Shown here piece after piece: positions 15,547 through 24,194 of a stretch of DNA of 34,793 nucleotides. Where the stretch lies: NCBI GenBank assembly GCA_900545805.1, contig URAL01000015.1:1-34793 (forward strand), in the 5' to 3' direction. The notes below the pieces were generated by a model. It did no database searches and was not told the origin of the DNA. It saw only the letters and a program-made list of their open reading frames with translations. How positions within the stretch are numbered: the first letter of the stretch is position 1; each line of letters begins with the position of its first letter. The position numbers were made by a program, and so were the translations under genes. Origin of the DNA: an uncultured Eubacteriales bacterium. GTDB taxonomy: Bacteria; Bacillota; Clostridia; Oscillospirales; Oscillospiraceae.

Positions 15547-16983
15547 TTACTTACTCTCTGCCAGCACGAGCCTGAGAAGCTCGTAGGTGCGCCTTGTCGA
15601 GGATATGCTCAGCCTTTCGCGCGGAGTGTGCACATCGTGCATGTCGGGGCCGATGGCAACGCAGTCAAGCCCGGGGATGCTGTCGGCAAACAGGCCGCAT
15701 TCAAGCCCCGCGTGTATTGCCTCGACACCTGCCTTCTTGCCGAAGAGCTTTTCATACGCGGCAAGGATGGTTTCCTTGACCTCGGAATTCGGGTTAAAGG
15801 CCCAGCCGGGATAGCTGCCGTCGGTCACGGTGCTTCCGCCGGCAAGGGCGGCAATGGCCGATATCTTATTGACTATCCACCATTTCTGCGCGGTAACGGA
15901 GCTGCGGATCGTGTTTGAGAAGCACAGCTCGGACTCGTCGAGCTTCAGCAGACCGAAATTGCTTGAGGTCTGCACCAGACCCGGCATGTCTGCGGACATC
16001 TCCAGTACGCTGTCGGGCAGGGCGAGCAGCGCCGCACAGACAAGCCTCGTATCGGCAGCGGTCAGGGCACTGACCGTCTGCACATTAAGGCATTTTGCCT
16101 CCACTGCCATGTTCGGCTCGGTGCTTGCGTATTCACCTGCATACTGCGCTGCGAGAGCGCAAACCTCCTCGCACAGCATCTTCGGATTATCCGTAACCAC
16201 ACGGGCATTGGAAACGGGCGCTATCGCGGTATCTCTGACTCCGCCCTCCAGGGAGAGCAGACGGAAATGTGTTTTGAGCTCGCTCAGAAGCCGCGCCATC
16301 AGAACGTTCGCATTGGCGCGTCCCTTGTCGATCTCCACGCCGGAGTGTCCGCTGACCAGCCCCGATATTGAGATATCCACAACAGTACCTGTCGCGCTGT
16401 CCCTTTTGACGGGTATGCTGCTGCGGGCGTTCACGCCGCCTGCGCAGCTGCACATCAGAACGCCCTCATATTCGGAGTCGAGATTTATCAGCTTATGCCC
16501 CTTGAGCTGACTGCAATCGAGCGCGAACGCGCCGACCATGCCGATCTCCTCATCGGCCGTTAAGAGCGCCTCGATCGGGGGATGCGCAAGGCTGTCGTCA
16601 TCAAGAACGGCGAGGATCATTGCGACCGCGATGCCGTTATCGCCGCCCAGCGTCGTTCCCTGCGCATGTATCCAGTCGCCGTCCACCGCGGGAGCTATGG
16701 CGTCCGTCTCGAAATCGAAGTCCAGCTCCGGCTCCTTTTCGCAGACCATGTCATGATGACCCTGCAAAATAAGTATATCGGCGTTTTCGTACCCCGGGCT
16801 GGCGGGCTTTCGGATTATCACGTTGTTGGCGCTGTCACGAAAGTGCTCAAAGCCGTGCTCCCGTGCAAATTCGACCAGATAATCCGCAATCGCGTCCGTG
16901 TTCCCCGAGCCGTGCGGGATGGAGCATATTTTCTCAAAATAGCCGAAAACGTCCTTCGGCTCATAGCTTGTTAATACACTCAT
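15547..16983 (-). CDS. pepD: Aminoacyl-histidine dipeptidase (Xaa-His dipeptidase, M20C)
   Basis: A 478-residue cytosolic zinc dipeptidase that releases amino acids from Xaa-His dipeptides such as carnosine, and from many other dipeptides. Metal and catalytic motifs appear in M20 order: LQGHHDMVCEK, TTLGGDNGIAVAM, TADEEIGMVGA, LDSEYEG, GHSGVEIDKGRANAN and HAGLECGLF. Length is typical of PepD. ATG 16983 has CAGGAGG upstream. It sits 28 bases after the racemase gene and before the lyase gene, so in this operon it probably frees an amino acid for the lyase. An M20 relative acting on N-carbamoyl amino acids would have suited a hydantoin route better, but the motifs here are clearly of the PepD type. 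Confidence 0.92.
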   Translation of the reverse strand: MSVLTSYEPKDVFGYFEKICSIPHGSGNTDAIADYLVEFAREHGFEHFRDSANNVIIRKPASPGYENADILILQGHHDMVCEKEPELDFDFETDAIAPAVDGDWIHAQGTTLGGDNGIAVAMILAVLDDDSLAHPPIEALLTADEEIGMVGAFALDCSQLKGHKLINLDSEYEGVLMCSCAGGVNARSSIPVKRDSATGTVVDISISGLVSGHSGVEIDKGRANANVLMARLLSELKTHFRLLSLEGGVRDTAIAPVSNARVVTDNPKMLCEEVCALAAQYAGEYASTEPNMAVEAKCLNVQTVSALTAADTRLVCAALLALPDSVLEMSADMPGLVQTSSNFGLLKLDESELCFSNTIRSSVTAQKWWIVNKISAIAALAGGSTVTDGSYPGWAFNPNSEVKETILAAYEKLFGKKAGVEAIHAGLECGLFADSIPGLDCVAIGPDMHDVHTPRERLSISSTRRTYELLRLVLAESK

Positions 16984-17011
16984 AAACGAACCTCCTGTGT
17001 ATATTGATTCA

Positions 17012-17719
17012 TTATTTCTCTGCCGGCGGCAGATATGTCAGCCGGCTGTGCTTCAAGCCCATTTTAACATAAAGCTCAAGCATCATGACGGCGGACTTTG
17101 CCGCTTCTATAACAGGAATATCGAAGCCGTCGTCCTTGAGAAGCCGCTTGACCTCCTCGGCAACGTCCACCATGCCGGTGCAGCCTAAGACTATGACCTC
17201 GACATTGTTCTCGACAACGGCTTTTTTCGCCTCCGCCGCGATCGCGGCGGAGAGATCGCCGGTACTCTTGAGAGCGAGCACGGGGATGCCGACATTGCGC
17301 GCGGTGACGATGCGGCCGTCAAGCTGTGCCGCTGCGACGTTTCTCCTGATAAGGGGGACAACGTTGGGAACGACCGTAACTATCCCTATCCTGTCTCCCA
17401 GCCCCAGCGCGAGGAGAACAGCCGGCTCAAAGCCGCCGAAAACGGGTATGTCGACGCATTCTCTGGCGGCACGGACTCCCGGATCGCCGAAGCAGTTGAT
17501 GAACACGGCGTCGCAGCCGTTTTTCTCTCCGCGTATGGCAAGCTCCACCACGTGGGGCGTATTGACCATCTCGTCGTATTCCCCCTCGATGGAGGGCTTT
17601 CCCTCCTGCAGCCTGACCGATTCGATCACCGTTTCCTCTCCGAGATGCGTGCGGAGGTACGCCTCCATGTCCGGAGTGAAAACGTCGGCGTTGCAGGGCA
17701 CTATATTTAATATTCTCAT
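17012..17719 (-). CDS. Asp/Glu/hydantoin racemase family protein
   Basis: A 235-residue cofactor-independent racemase with the two catalytic cysteines of the family: Cys76 in INCFGDPG and Cys180 in VLGCTGM. FGGFEPAVLLALGLGDRIGIVTV is typical of the hydantoin racemase (HyuE) and AroM-like groups. These enzymes interconvert D- and L-5-substituted hydantoins or acidic amino acids by deprotonation and reprotonation. Its start codon overlaps the permease stop by four bases, a sign of tight co-translation. With an NCS1 permease (a family including the hydantoin carrier Mhp1) and DUF917, a hydantoin-type substrate is a reasonable guess. Confidence 0.85.
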   Translation of the reverse strand: MRILNIVPCNADVFTPDMEAYLRTHLGEETVIESVRLQEGKPSIEGEYDEMVNTPHVVELAIRGEKNGCDAVFINCFGDPGVRAARECVDIPVFGGFEPAVLLALGLGDRIGIVTVVPNVVPLIRRNVAAAQLDGRIVTARNVGIPVLALKSTGDLSAAIAAEAKKAVVENNVEVIVLGCTGMVDVAEEVKRLLKDDGFDIPVIEAAKSAVMMLELYVKMGLKHSRLTYLPPAEK

Positions 17720-19044
17720 GTTGTACTCTTTTCCTTTCCGGCCGCAGCGGCCTCAAGCTGCATTTTGTATATCGGGTTGAGCCTTTCGTTTTTGATCACG
17801 GCTGCCAGCAGGCAGTAGCACAGCAGCGCCGTCACTATGCCGTTGAGCGTTGGAACAAAGAAGGTAGACCACTTGGCTACCGCCGCGCCCGCTATCCAGG
17901 ACACCACGCCCATCCAGTTCACCCCGTCAAACGGCTTCCACAGATCGGGCCGCCCCTTTCCCATGATCCAGTAGTCTGCTATCGCAACGCCCGCTATAGT
18001 GGGAACAAGCGCGGCTATGAGGTTCAGGAATTCGTTGAAGGCGTCGGAAAAGCCCAGCAGACACAAAAGCGTGCCTATGACGCCGGCAAGAAGCGTCATC
18101 CAGGACCTCAGGTTATCCTTCAGGGAGAACATATTGCAGATGGCTATGCCGGAGGTATATGCGTTTCCGGTGTTGGTCGTCCACGTGGCGAGGATGAGCA
18201 CCAGCAGGCCGATAATTGGCAGGCCGAAATCCGAGAAGACCACGGCGAGGTCAAAGCTGCCAGCAGACAGCGACAGGAACGCGCCTATGAGCAGGGCTCC
18301 TATGCCGGCCGGAAGAACTCCGACCACGCAGGATAAAACGGTATCCCTTCGGCTTTTGCAGTAGCGCGTATAGTCGCCGCTGATTATCGCTCCCGCGGCA
18401 AAGCCCGCGACGGCAAGCGTTATGCCGTAGGACCAGCCGAGAAACTGCGGCGGCTCGTAAGCGCTCACGGCCGACGCCGCGCCCTTCATAAGGCTGGCGA
18501 CGACGCCCCAGATGAGCATGACGAAAAGCGCGGGGACAGATACTTTGTTGAGAAACTCTATGAACTTGACTCCGTACACGGCCGTTATGAACATCAGAAC
18601 GCCCCAGATGGTGATGGAGAGCCAGAGCGGGAAATCAATGCCCAGATAGCCCTTCATAATGCCGCAGAACGACATTGCGCAAAGGCTCGTCTGAGCGGCA
18701 AACCAGCCGACCATGCATAAGACAAGTACAAGAGAGACAAGGAAAGACGATCCCTTTTTACCGTACGCCCTTGAAATGGCAACTGTTGACGGCAGTCCCA
18801 GATCCGCGCTTTGTATACCCATAAGGCACATATATACAACAACTATCGAATATCCGATCGCCATGCACAGGGCCGACTGCGCAAAATTCATGCCGGCGGA
18901 TATGAAGCTTCCGACCATCAGCGCCGGAATGCAGATGACCGAGCCTGCCCAGATGAACGCAATGCTGATCCACGGCTTTCGCTGGTCCATGGGAACCCTT
19001 GTCAGGGTAATGTTTTCTACAAGTCCCGATTTCTTTTCTTCCAT
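17716..19044 (-). CDS. NCS1 family (cytosine/purine/hydantoin-type) permease
   Basis: A 442-residue membrane protein with about twelve transmembrane segments. The N-terminal part (RKPWISIAFIWAGSVICIPA) matches the NCS1 start, with the substrate-region motifs GFAAGAIISGDYTRYCKS and ATWTTNTGNAYTSGIA as in cytosine permease CodB. NCS1 carriers import nucleobases, hydantoins or allantoin with H+ or Na+. The gene follows DUF917 by 81 bases and overlaps the racemase by four. Its sequence alone points towards the CodB branch; the hydantoin suggestion comes from its neighbours. Confidence 0.9.
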   Translation of the reverse strand: MEEKKSGLVENITLTRVPMDQRKPWISIAFIWAGSVICIPALMVGSFISAGMNFAQSALCMAIGYSIVVVYMCLMGIQSADLGLPSTVAISRAYGKKGSSFLVSLVLVLCMVGWFAAQTSLCAMSFCGIMKGYLGIDFPLWLSITIWGVLMFITAVYGVKFIEFLNKVSVPALFVMLIWGVVASLMKGAASAVSAYEPPQFLGWSYGITLAVAGFAAGAIISGDYTRYCKSRRDTVLSCVVGVLPAGIGALLIGAFLSLSAGSFDLAVVFSDFGLPIIGLLVLILATWTTNTGNAYTSGIAICNMFSLKDNLRSWMTLLAGVIGTLLCLLGFSDAFNEFLNLIAALVPTIAGVAIADYWIMGKGRPDLWKPFDGVNWMGVVSWIAGAAVAKWSTFFVPTLNGIVTALLCYCLLAAVIKNERLNPIYKMQLEAAAAGKEKSTT

Positions 19045-19125
19045 TTTACGCTCCTCTCTTTCTGTTTTTGTTTGTCTGCTTTTTGCGCGAGGGGAAAGCA
19101 GAGCTGCCTTCCCCGTGCTTTCGTA

Positions 19126-20235
19126 TCAGTAGCGGACCTGATCGCCCTTCATACCGACCTTTTTGAGCTCGGGCAGCCAGCACTCATACGGCTTCCTGAC
19201 CGGATCCCACCAGTTTTCGGGCGCGGGAGTCATGGTGACCAGCACCTTCATGCCGACCTTCGTGTCCGCGTTGGTCATCGGCATCATGGTATCCATGTCG
19301 ATCATTCCGATGCCGTCGGGCGCGGTCATTATGGTCTCGCCGTTTTCGTCGCGCAGGATGAGGTTTTCGTTCTTGAAGTCGATGAAATAGCTGCGGCCGT
19401 CCTCGCCCCTGACGACGGTGGTGCCGAAGTCAAAGCCGCCCTCGGCCTTCAGGTCGAGCTTTTCGATGGTGCCGCGGCAGAACTCGCGCACCTCGAAGGC
19501 CTTCTTCAGCTCTTCCATGAGATCGGTGCCCTCGGCCTTTGCTGTAAGTATCGCCTTGCCGATCATCTGCGCCTTGGTCACGCAGCCGGGAACGAGCGCC
19601 GCCTTCATCTCGGCCTTGTTCATGCCCCAGGTAGAGAAGCCTATGCGCATGTCATAGAGCATGCACATCTGGCGTGCGATCTGCTCACCGGAATGGTCGC
19701 TCGTCGGATAGACGATGATCTCGTCGCCGTAGAGGCTGCCCAGACCCATGGGCGTGGGCGGATGATTCCAGTACGAGGTCAGGGTGGTGTTGAGCTCCGG
19801 AACGGCGCGTCCGTTGCAGTCAACGTCGATCATCTTGATGCGCTTTTCGGGGTCTGCATCCGAGAGGATCGAAACAAGCATCGGCGAAAAGGTGTTGAAG
19901 CCTCCCATCTCGCCGGATTGGAGGTACTTTACACTCTTGCCCTCGACGAGAAACGCCTTCTGGAACGCCTTGAAGGCGTGCACGGCGTCCGGGCCGAACT
20001 TGGGCTTGTCCGGGTCGAGCATGGCTACAGGCGAGCCGAGGCCGCACACGACCGCCGCGTACTCGTCGTCTCCGATCTCGTCAAGCTCGAGAAGCTCAAG
20101 CTCTATCTTATGTCCGTCCTCCTTAAGACCCTCCAGCATTCCCAGTCCCTGGGACAGGGAGCCTCCGCCGCCTGCGCCGAGCAGTGTGGCTCCGTACAGT
20201 ATCTCGATAATGTCCTGTTCATAGAGTTTTCTCAT
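19126..20235 (-). CDS. DUF917 domain protein
   Basis: A 369-residue protein of the DUF917 family, commonly found next to hydantoinase/oxoprolinase-type (HyuA) genes. The glycine-rich motif GATLLGAGGGGSLSQG near residue 15-30 and the later YPTSDHSGEQIARQM and IDFKNENLILRD segments fit the family. Its biochemical role is unproven; a cofactor or regulatory-subunit role for hydantoin hydrolysis has been assumed by neighbourhood. AAGGAGG lies just before ATG 20235. It is the first gene of the five-gene leftward operon and lies downstream of the pucR gene and its terminator. No hydantoinase gene is present beside it. Confidence 0.85.
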   Translation of the reverse strand: MRKLYEQDIIEILYGATLLGAGGGGSLSQGLGMLEGLKEDGHKIELELLELDEIGDDEYAAVVCGLGSPVAMLDPDKPKFGPDAVHAFKAFQKAFLVEGKSVKYLQSGEMGGFNTFSPMLVSILSDADPEKRIKMIDVDCNGRAVPELNTTLTSYWNHPPTPMGLGSLYGDEIIVYPTSDHSGEQIARQMCMLYDMRIGFSTWGMNKAEMKAALVPGCVTKAQMIGKAILTAKAEGTDLMEELKKAFEVREFCRGTIEKLDLKAEGGFDFGTTVVRGEDGRSYFIDFKNENLILRDENGETIMTAPDGIGMIDMDTMMPMTNADTKVGMKVLVTMTPAPENWWDPVRKPYECWLPELKKVGMKGDQVRY

Positions 20236-20287
20236 AGCTGTATCCTCCTTAAATAATTATCGGAAGCGTATTTCCGCGCCCATCAGC

Positions 20288-20299
20288 CTGTCCGGACAG
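20288..20299. promoter_or_regulatory. 12-base palindrome upstream of the DUF917 operon
   Basis: CTGTCCGGACAG is a perfect palindrome 53 bases before the DUF917 start codon. CGGAA/TTCCG arms also occur nearby at about 20271-20276 and downstream. This is a candidate operator, perhaps for PucR; no evidence beyond position and symmetry. Confidence 0.35.
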
Positions 20300-20383
20300 A
20301 TGCTCCACGGCCATATACGCCCTGTGCTTTTAGTATATATACATATGACATATTTGTATTTATCCGTTCGGCAAAAATGAAAT

Positions 20384-20418
20384 AAGGCCGTTTTGTCCCG
20401 ATCGGACAAAACGGCCTT
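20384..20418 (-). terminator. Terminator of the pucR gene
   Basis: Perfect 15-bp stem AAGGCCGTTTTGTCC (20384-20398) / GGACAAAACGGCCTT (20404-20418). On the minus strand ATTTCATTTTTG follows. It insulates pucR from the operon it probably controls. Confidence 0.75.
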
Positions 20419-20433
20419 TACCTCTGTATTCTG

Positions 20434-22050
20434 TTACATTTCCTTGGAAGATGAGGCGCTGTGGCTTTCCATTATCCTGTTGATGGCCGCCGCAATGTAC
20501 AGCGGCAGCATATCCGGCATGGCCGAAACGGACAAGCCGAAGGCATCGCGCACAGACCTCAGGCGGTATTTCACTGTGTTCACATGGCAGCTGAGCGCTC
20601 TTGCCGTCCGCTCGAGATTCGAGCCCTCGTCCAAAAGATATGTCGTAAGGGTGGACAGAAGCTCCGGCTTGTTCCTGAGCTTATTCAAAAGAGCCAGATA
20701 GTAATCCAGAGAGTCCGCGCTTTCGGCCACCTTGTCGCAGGCCTTGGCAACGGATATATGCGAATGCCTGCAGATCCTGCTTTTCGGGTAGATTCTCTGC
20801 GCCTGCTCGGCATGCCTCAGAGCGTCGAAGTATACCCTGTGTACGTCCGAGGTCGACTGAAGGCAGGCACAATATACGATGCGGTAATCATTATTTGTAA
20901 TATCAGGGTAGGACATAAATTCCTGCACAAGCTCCTCACGCTCCGACATTGAGGCCGGAGCGACCGAAAAGATGAGAAGATTCCCTTCATGCCTGCCTGC
21001 CAGCACGGGGGATGAATATACAGACATGAATTCCGAGAACCGGCTCAAAAACTCCAGATCGCGGGCGTCGCTTTTGCTTTTGGGGATGAACAGCCACAGC
21101 TGGTTGAGGGATTCGACATCAATGTTGAACACGGCCGACAGTCTTTTCATCTTGAGAGGGTCATTGTCCACTATCGCCTTTACCAGCTCGGAGGTGACCT
21201 GCCTTCCGAGATTGCGGTTGTATATATGGCTGTAAAGCTGAATAAGATCGCTGGCCTGAAACAGGATCTCCCTGTCCAGGGCCTCATCATATTTCAGAAC
21301 ATACAGCTTGAAGTTCTCCGCATCGGCCAGCAGGGGAGGACAGTATTGCAGATATGCCCTGACCTGATTTATCTCAACGGCCAGATAGCTCCCGGAGCCC
21401 ATCTGCCCGAGCCATTTTTCAGCCAGCTCCTCAAGCATGGGCGTAAGCGTCTGCGGCCAGCTTGCTATGTGCATTACGGAATTTGAATGTGACGCAAGGA
21501 GCACCGAGGCCTGAAGATGATTGCTGAGCATACGCAGCAGAGAGCCGATGGTCTGCTGCCTTTTCTCCAGCTTGGAAAAGCGGCTCATAAGGGTGCTGAC
21601 AAAGTCCTTTCCGCTCTGCTTATCCTTAAAAAGAGCATACGAGATGTCGCCTATAACATCGCTGTACTTATGCATCATCGAGGCCTTGGGAGGCATTCTT
21701 ATCAGTGCAAAGCCAAGCTCGTCGCAGCACTCGGTAAGAGCGGGGTCGATCGAGGGCATAATGAGCCCCACATAGAATAATACCATGCCGGCCGCTCCCT
21801 TTGCGTGGTAGCGGCGGACGTTTTCGCATTGCGCGGCCACATCCTCCTTTATGTTGGCAAAGGAGGAGATTATAAGCTCGTTCCCCTCAAACTGCGTATC
21901 TGAAAACAGCCTGTCGAGCAAGGGCGTAAGCTCGCCGTATTCCAGAACGGTCACAGACTCTACGGGATTTGAAAGACCGTTCTCGCCGGCGATCACCGTT
22001 GCCCCGTACAGGGAGGGAAGCTTCAGAATATCCGAAACGGTAATGCTCAT
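20434..22050 (-). CDS. PucR-family transcriptional regulator
   Basis: A 538-residue regulator with the PucR N-terminal domain (MSITVSDILKLPSLYGATVI and VESVTVLEYGELTP) and the C-terminal PucR helix-turn-helix (NLERTARALSCHVNTVKYRL). The centre, about residues 150-400, shows a GAF/GGDEF-like sensory layout without clear motifs. PucR regulators usually control purine or allantoin and related nitrogen-compound catabolism. AAGGAG precedes ATG 22050. Encoded upstream of, and on the same strand as, the DUF917 operon but separated by a strong terminator, it is the likely specific regulator of that operon. Confidence 0.9.
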   Translation of the reverse strand: MSITVSDILKLPSLYGATVIAGENGLSNPVESVTVLEYGELTPLLDRLFSDTQFEGNELIISSFANIKEDVAAQCENVRRYHAKGAAGMVLFYVGLIMPSIDPALTECCDELGFALIRMPPKASMMHKYSDVIGDISYALFKDKQSGKDFVSTLMSRFSKLEKRQQTIGSLLRMLSNHLQASVLLASHSNSVMHIASWPQTLTPMLEELAEKWLGQMGSGSYLAVEINQVRAYLQYCPPLLADAENFKLYVLKYDEALDREILFQASDLIQLYSHIYNRNLGRQVTSELVKAIVDNDPLKMKRLSAVFNIDVESLNQLWLFIPKSKSDARDLEFLSRFSEFMSVYSSPVLAGRHEGNLLIFSVAPASMSEREELVQEFMSYPDITNNDYRIVYCACLQSTSDVHRVYFDALRHAEQAQRIYPKSRICRHSHISVAKACDKVAESADSLDYYLALLNKLRNKPELLSTLTTYLLDEGSNLERTARALSCHVNTVKYRLRSVRDAFGLSVSAMPDMLPLYIAAAINRIMESHSASSSKEM

Positions 22051-22070
22051 GGCGTATCTCCTTTTTGCAG

Positions 22071-22100
22071 ATTATATATCAGCGGCAGACCGTATGGCAA
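22071..22100 (-). promoter_or_regulatory. Sigma-A promoter for pucR
   Basis: Minus strand -35 TTGCCA (22100-22095), 18-base spacer, perfect -10 TATAAT (22076-22071); the leader would be only about 14 bases. It lies just after the histidine kinase gene ends at 22107. Confidence 0.6.
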
Positions 22101-22106
22101 CAATAA

Positions 22107-23231
22107 TTATTGTACCGGCAGCTCCGCCGCGATGACGGTGCCCTTGTCCGAGCTTTCCTCAACCCGTACCGAGCCGCCGTGGAGGTCGGCGATCTCCCAG
22201 ACCAGGGAAAGCCCCAGCCCCGAGCCGCCGTACTCCCTGCTGCGGGACTTGTCCACGCGGAAGAAGGGCTGGAAGATGCTCCTGCGGTACTCCTCCGGGA
22301 TGCCGCAGCCGTTATCGGAGACGCGGATAATGAGCTTTTCCGGCTCCTGCGTGACACAGACCCGCACCGTGCCGCCGGGACGGTTGTACTTGACGGCGTT
22401 CTCCGTGAGGTTAAACAGCAGGCGGTAGATCAGCGCGTCGCTGCCGGTCATGACGCCGTCGCCCTCCACCTCGGTGGTGATGCCGCGCTTCTCCGCTGCC
22501 GGCGCCAGGTCCGTGAAGATCTCCTCGATCATGGGAGCAAGCTGAATATGCTCGTTGCGCGCCACCTGCTGTAAATTACTCATTTCCAGCAGCGTCTTCG
22601 TCATCTGGGTCAGCCGCTCGGTCTGCTCACGCAGCAGAGTGAGAAACTCCGCCGTCTCCGGCAGAACATCGGGGTGCTCTGCGGAAAACAGCTCAAGCTG
22701 CGCCTGCATAAGCGCCAGCGGAGTGCGCAGCTCGTGGGCGGCGTTGCCGGTGAACTGCCGCTGGGCGGAAAAGGCGTTGTTGAGCCGGTCAAGCATCTGA
22801 TTGAAGGAGCGGCTGAGCTGCCGGAATTCCGGCAGCACGTCCTCGTCGATCTTCATATCCGCCAGATTGTTCAGCTGTACCTTCTCCACCTGCGAGGCAA
22901 AGCTGCGCAGTGGCTTGAGGGCACGTCCGCTGACGAAATAGGCCAGAATGCCGCTTAATACCGTCACCGCCGCCGTGATGTACCAGTTGGTCACGCAGAA
23001 ATTCGCCTGCGCCCCGTGGACCACGATAGTGACCTCCTGCTCAAACCCCTCTGTCTCCGGGTCGAAGAAGTCGGTCTCGCCGCCGGCGGTATAGCCCTGA
23101 AGCGTCTCTCCGATGGAGTCCATATAGTGTACGCCGGAGGAGCACAGCAGCAGCTTCATTGCCACGCAGGTCACGCCGATGAGCAGGACGGTCATCAGAG
23201 TGATGCGCCATTGCAGGGAAAGCCGCTTCAT
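22107..23231 (-). CDS. Sensor histidine kinase (OmpR/EnvZ type)
   Basis: A 374-residue membrane kinase. TM1 is at about 10-30, a short extracytoplasmic loop (residues 31-80) rich in acidic residues follows, TM2 is at about 84-102, then a HAMP linker. His166 in GNAAHELRTPLAL is the phosphorylated residue of the HisKA domain. The ATPase domain shows the N box (NLTENAVKYNRPGG), VSDNGCGIPEE and GGSGLGLSLV. The start codon overlaps the response regulator stop (TAATG). The 50-residue sensor loop is small, with one Cys; the sensed signal is unknown. Divergent from the envelope redox/metal operon at 24042, which it likely controls. Confidence 0.93.
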   Translation of the reverse strand: MKRLSLQWRITLMTVLLIGVTCVAMKLLLCSSGVHYMDSIGETLQGYTAGGETDFFDPETEGFEQEVTIVVHGAQANFCVTNWYITAAVTVLSGILAYFVSGRALKPLRSFASQVEKVQLNNLADMKIDEDVLPEFRQLSRSFNQMLDRLNNAFSAQRQFTGNAAHELRTPLALMQAQLELFSAEHPDVLPETAEFLTLLREQTERLTQMTKTLLEMSNLQQVARNEHIQLAPMIEEIFTDLAPAAEKRGITTEVEGDGVMTGSDALIYRLLFNLTENAVKYNRPGGTVRVCVTQEPEKLIIRVSDNGCGIPEEYRRSIFQPFFRVDKSRSREYGGSGLGLSLVWEIADLHGGSVRVEESSDKGTVIAAELPVQ

Positions 23232-23905
23232 TATTCATTTCCTCCCATCAGGTAGCCCTCGCCGATGCGGTTGCGGATGGGGTCGTAGTCCAGCGCGGAG
23301 CGGAGCTTTTTGCGCAGGGCGGAGATGTGGACGCGGATGGAGTTGCTGAAGCTGTCCACGCTGTTGTCCCAGACGTGCTCCATCAGCTCCTCCTGGCTTA
23401 CCGGCCGCCCCTGATGAACCATTAAGTATTCCAGTATGCCCGTCTCCTTGCGGGTCAGCGTCAGGGTCTGCCCCCTGACGGCGGCGGTGCGGGAGCGGGT
23501 ATCGAAGCTCAAAGCTCCGCAGCTGAGCAGCACATCCTGCTGAGTGAACTGCCGCAGGGTCAGACTGCGTATGCGTGCCTCCAGCTCGGCAAGATGAAAG
23601 GGCTTTGCCAGATAGTCGTTTGCTCCCGCGTCCAGTCCCTCCACCTTGTCCTCCACCTCGCTGCGCGCGGAGAGTATCAGCACTCTCGTCTCACGGTCGG
23701 TCTGACGCAGTGTGCGCAGAACGGTCATGCCGTCCTTACCCGGCAGGTTCAGATCCAGCAAGATAAGATCGTATTTTTCAACGGCGATCAGCTCCAGCGC
23801 TTTTTCTCCGTCATAACAGAAGTCCACGCTGTATGCCAGCCGCCGCAGGCTGCGGACGATAGTCTCGCACAGGGCGCGCTCGTCTTCAATAACTAAAAGG
23901 TGCAT
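23231..23905 (-). CDS. OmpR-family response regulator
   Basis: A 224-residue two-domain regulator. The receiver has the acidic pocket at Glu7/Asp8 and the phosphorylated Asp51 in LILLDLNLPGKDG, with Lys in AKPFHLAEL. The C-terminal winged helix has the expected RPVSQEELMEHVW and SNSIRVHISALRKKL segments. AAGGAGGG lies before ATG 23905. It is co-transcribed with the downstream kinase (one-base overlap) and divergent from the CXXC miniprotein operon, with direct TTAA repeats in between that may be its binding sites. Confidence 0.94.
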   Translation of the reverse strand: MHLLVIEDERALCETIVRSLRRLAYSVDFCYDGEKALELIAVEKYDLILLDLNLPGKDGMTVLRTLRQTDRETRVLILSARSEVEDKVEGLDAGANDYLAKPFHLAELEARIRSLTLRQFTQQDVLLSCGALSFDTRSRTAAVRGQTLTLTRKETGILEYLMVHQGRPVSQEELMEHVWDNSVDSFSNSIRVHISALRKKLRSALDYDPIRNRIGEGYLMGGNE

Positions 23906-23942
23906 GAGAGCCCTCCTTTTTTTCGTTTTCCTGTTGTTTTTA

Positions 23943-24001
23943 ATTATAGCAGAAGCAAATAAGGTTTGTGTTAAGTTTTCGTTCTTAACGGAGACTTTAA
24001 C
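23943..24001. promoter_or_regulatory. Divergent control region of the two-component system and redox operon
   Basis: An extended -10 for the leftward regulator gene lies at 23943-23951 (TGCTATAAT on the minus strand). TTAAG (23971-23975), TTAAC (23985-23989) and TTAAC (23997-24001) are spaced 14 and 12 bases apart, with GTTAAG/CTTAAC also forming an inverted pair. Direct repeats with spacing of about one helical turn fit OmpR-family binding. A possible -10 TATGAT lies at 24012 for the rightward operon. Confidence 0.45.
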
Positions 24002-24041
24002 TCCCCTACGCTATGATGGGGTCAGAAAACCGGAAAGGGTG

Positions 24042-24194
24042 ATGAAATTGAGCCATGTAAAAAAGGCCGCCGCGCAGACCGTGCTGCTGCTTGCAGGCAT
24101 CGCCATGCTGTGCTTCGGCGTCTGGCGCGGCGAGGCGGCGACGGTGCTGAGCAAGGCCGTTAAATTATGTCTGGAGTGTGTGGGCATTGGATAA
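24042..24194 (+). CDS. CD1871A-family CXXC miniprotein
   Basis: A 50-residue protein from ATG 24042 with GAAAGGGTG upstream. One membrane segment (about residues 11-25, AQTVLLLAGIAMLCFGVW) is followed by EAATVLSKAVKLCLECVGIG, ending in a CLEC motif three residues before the C-terminus. This matches the short CD1871A CXXC family, usually encoded next to a 4Fe-4S membrane protein and a thioredoxin. The Cys pair probably exchanges electrons or disulfides with the neighbouring proteins. The following gene begins inside its last codons. Confidence 0.85.
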   Translation: MKLSHVKKAAAQTVLLLAGIAMLCFGVWRGEAATVLSKAVKLCLECVGIG

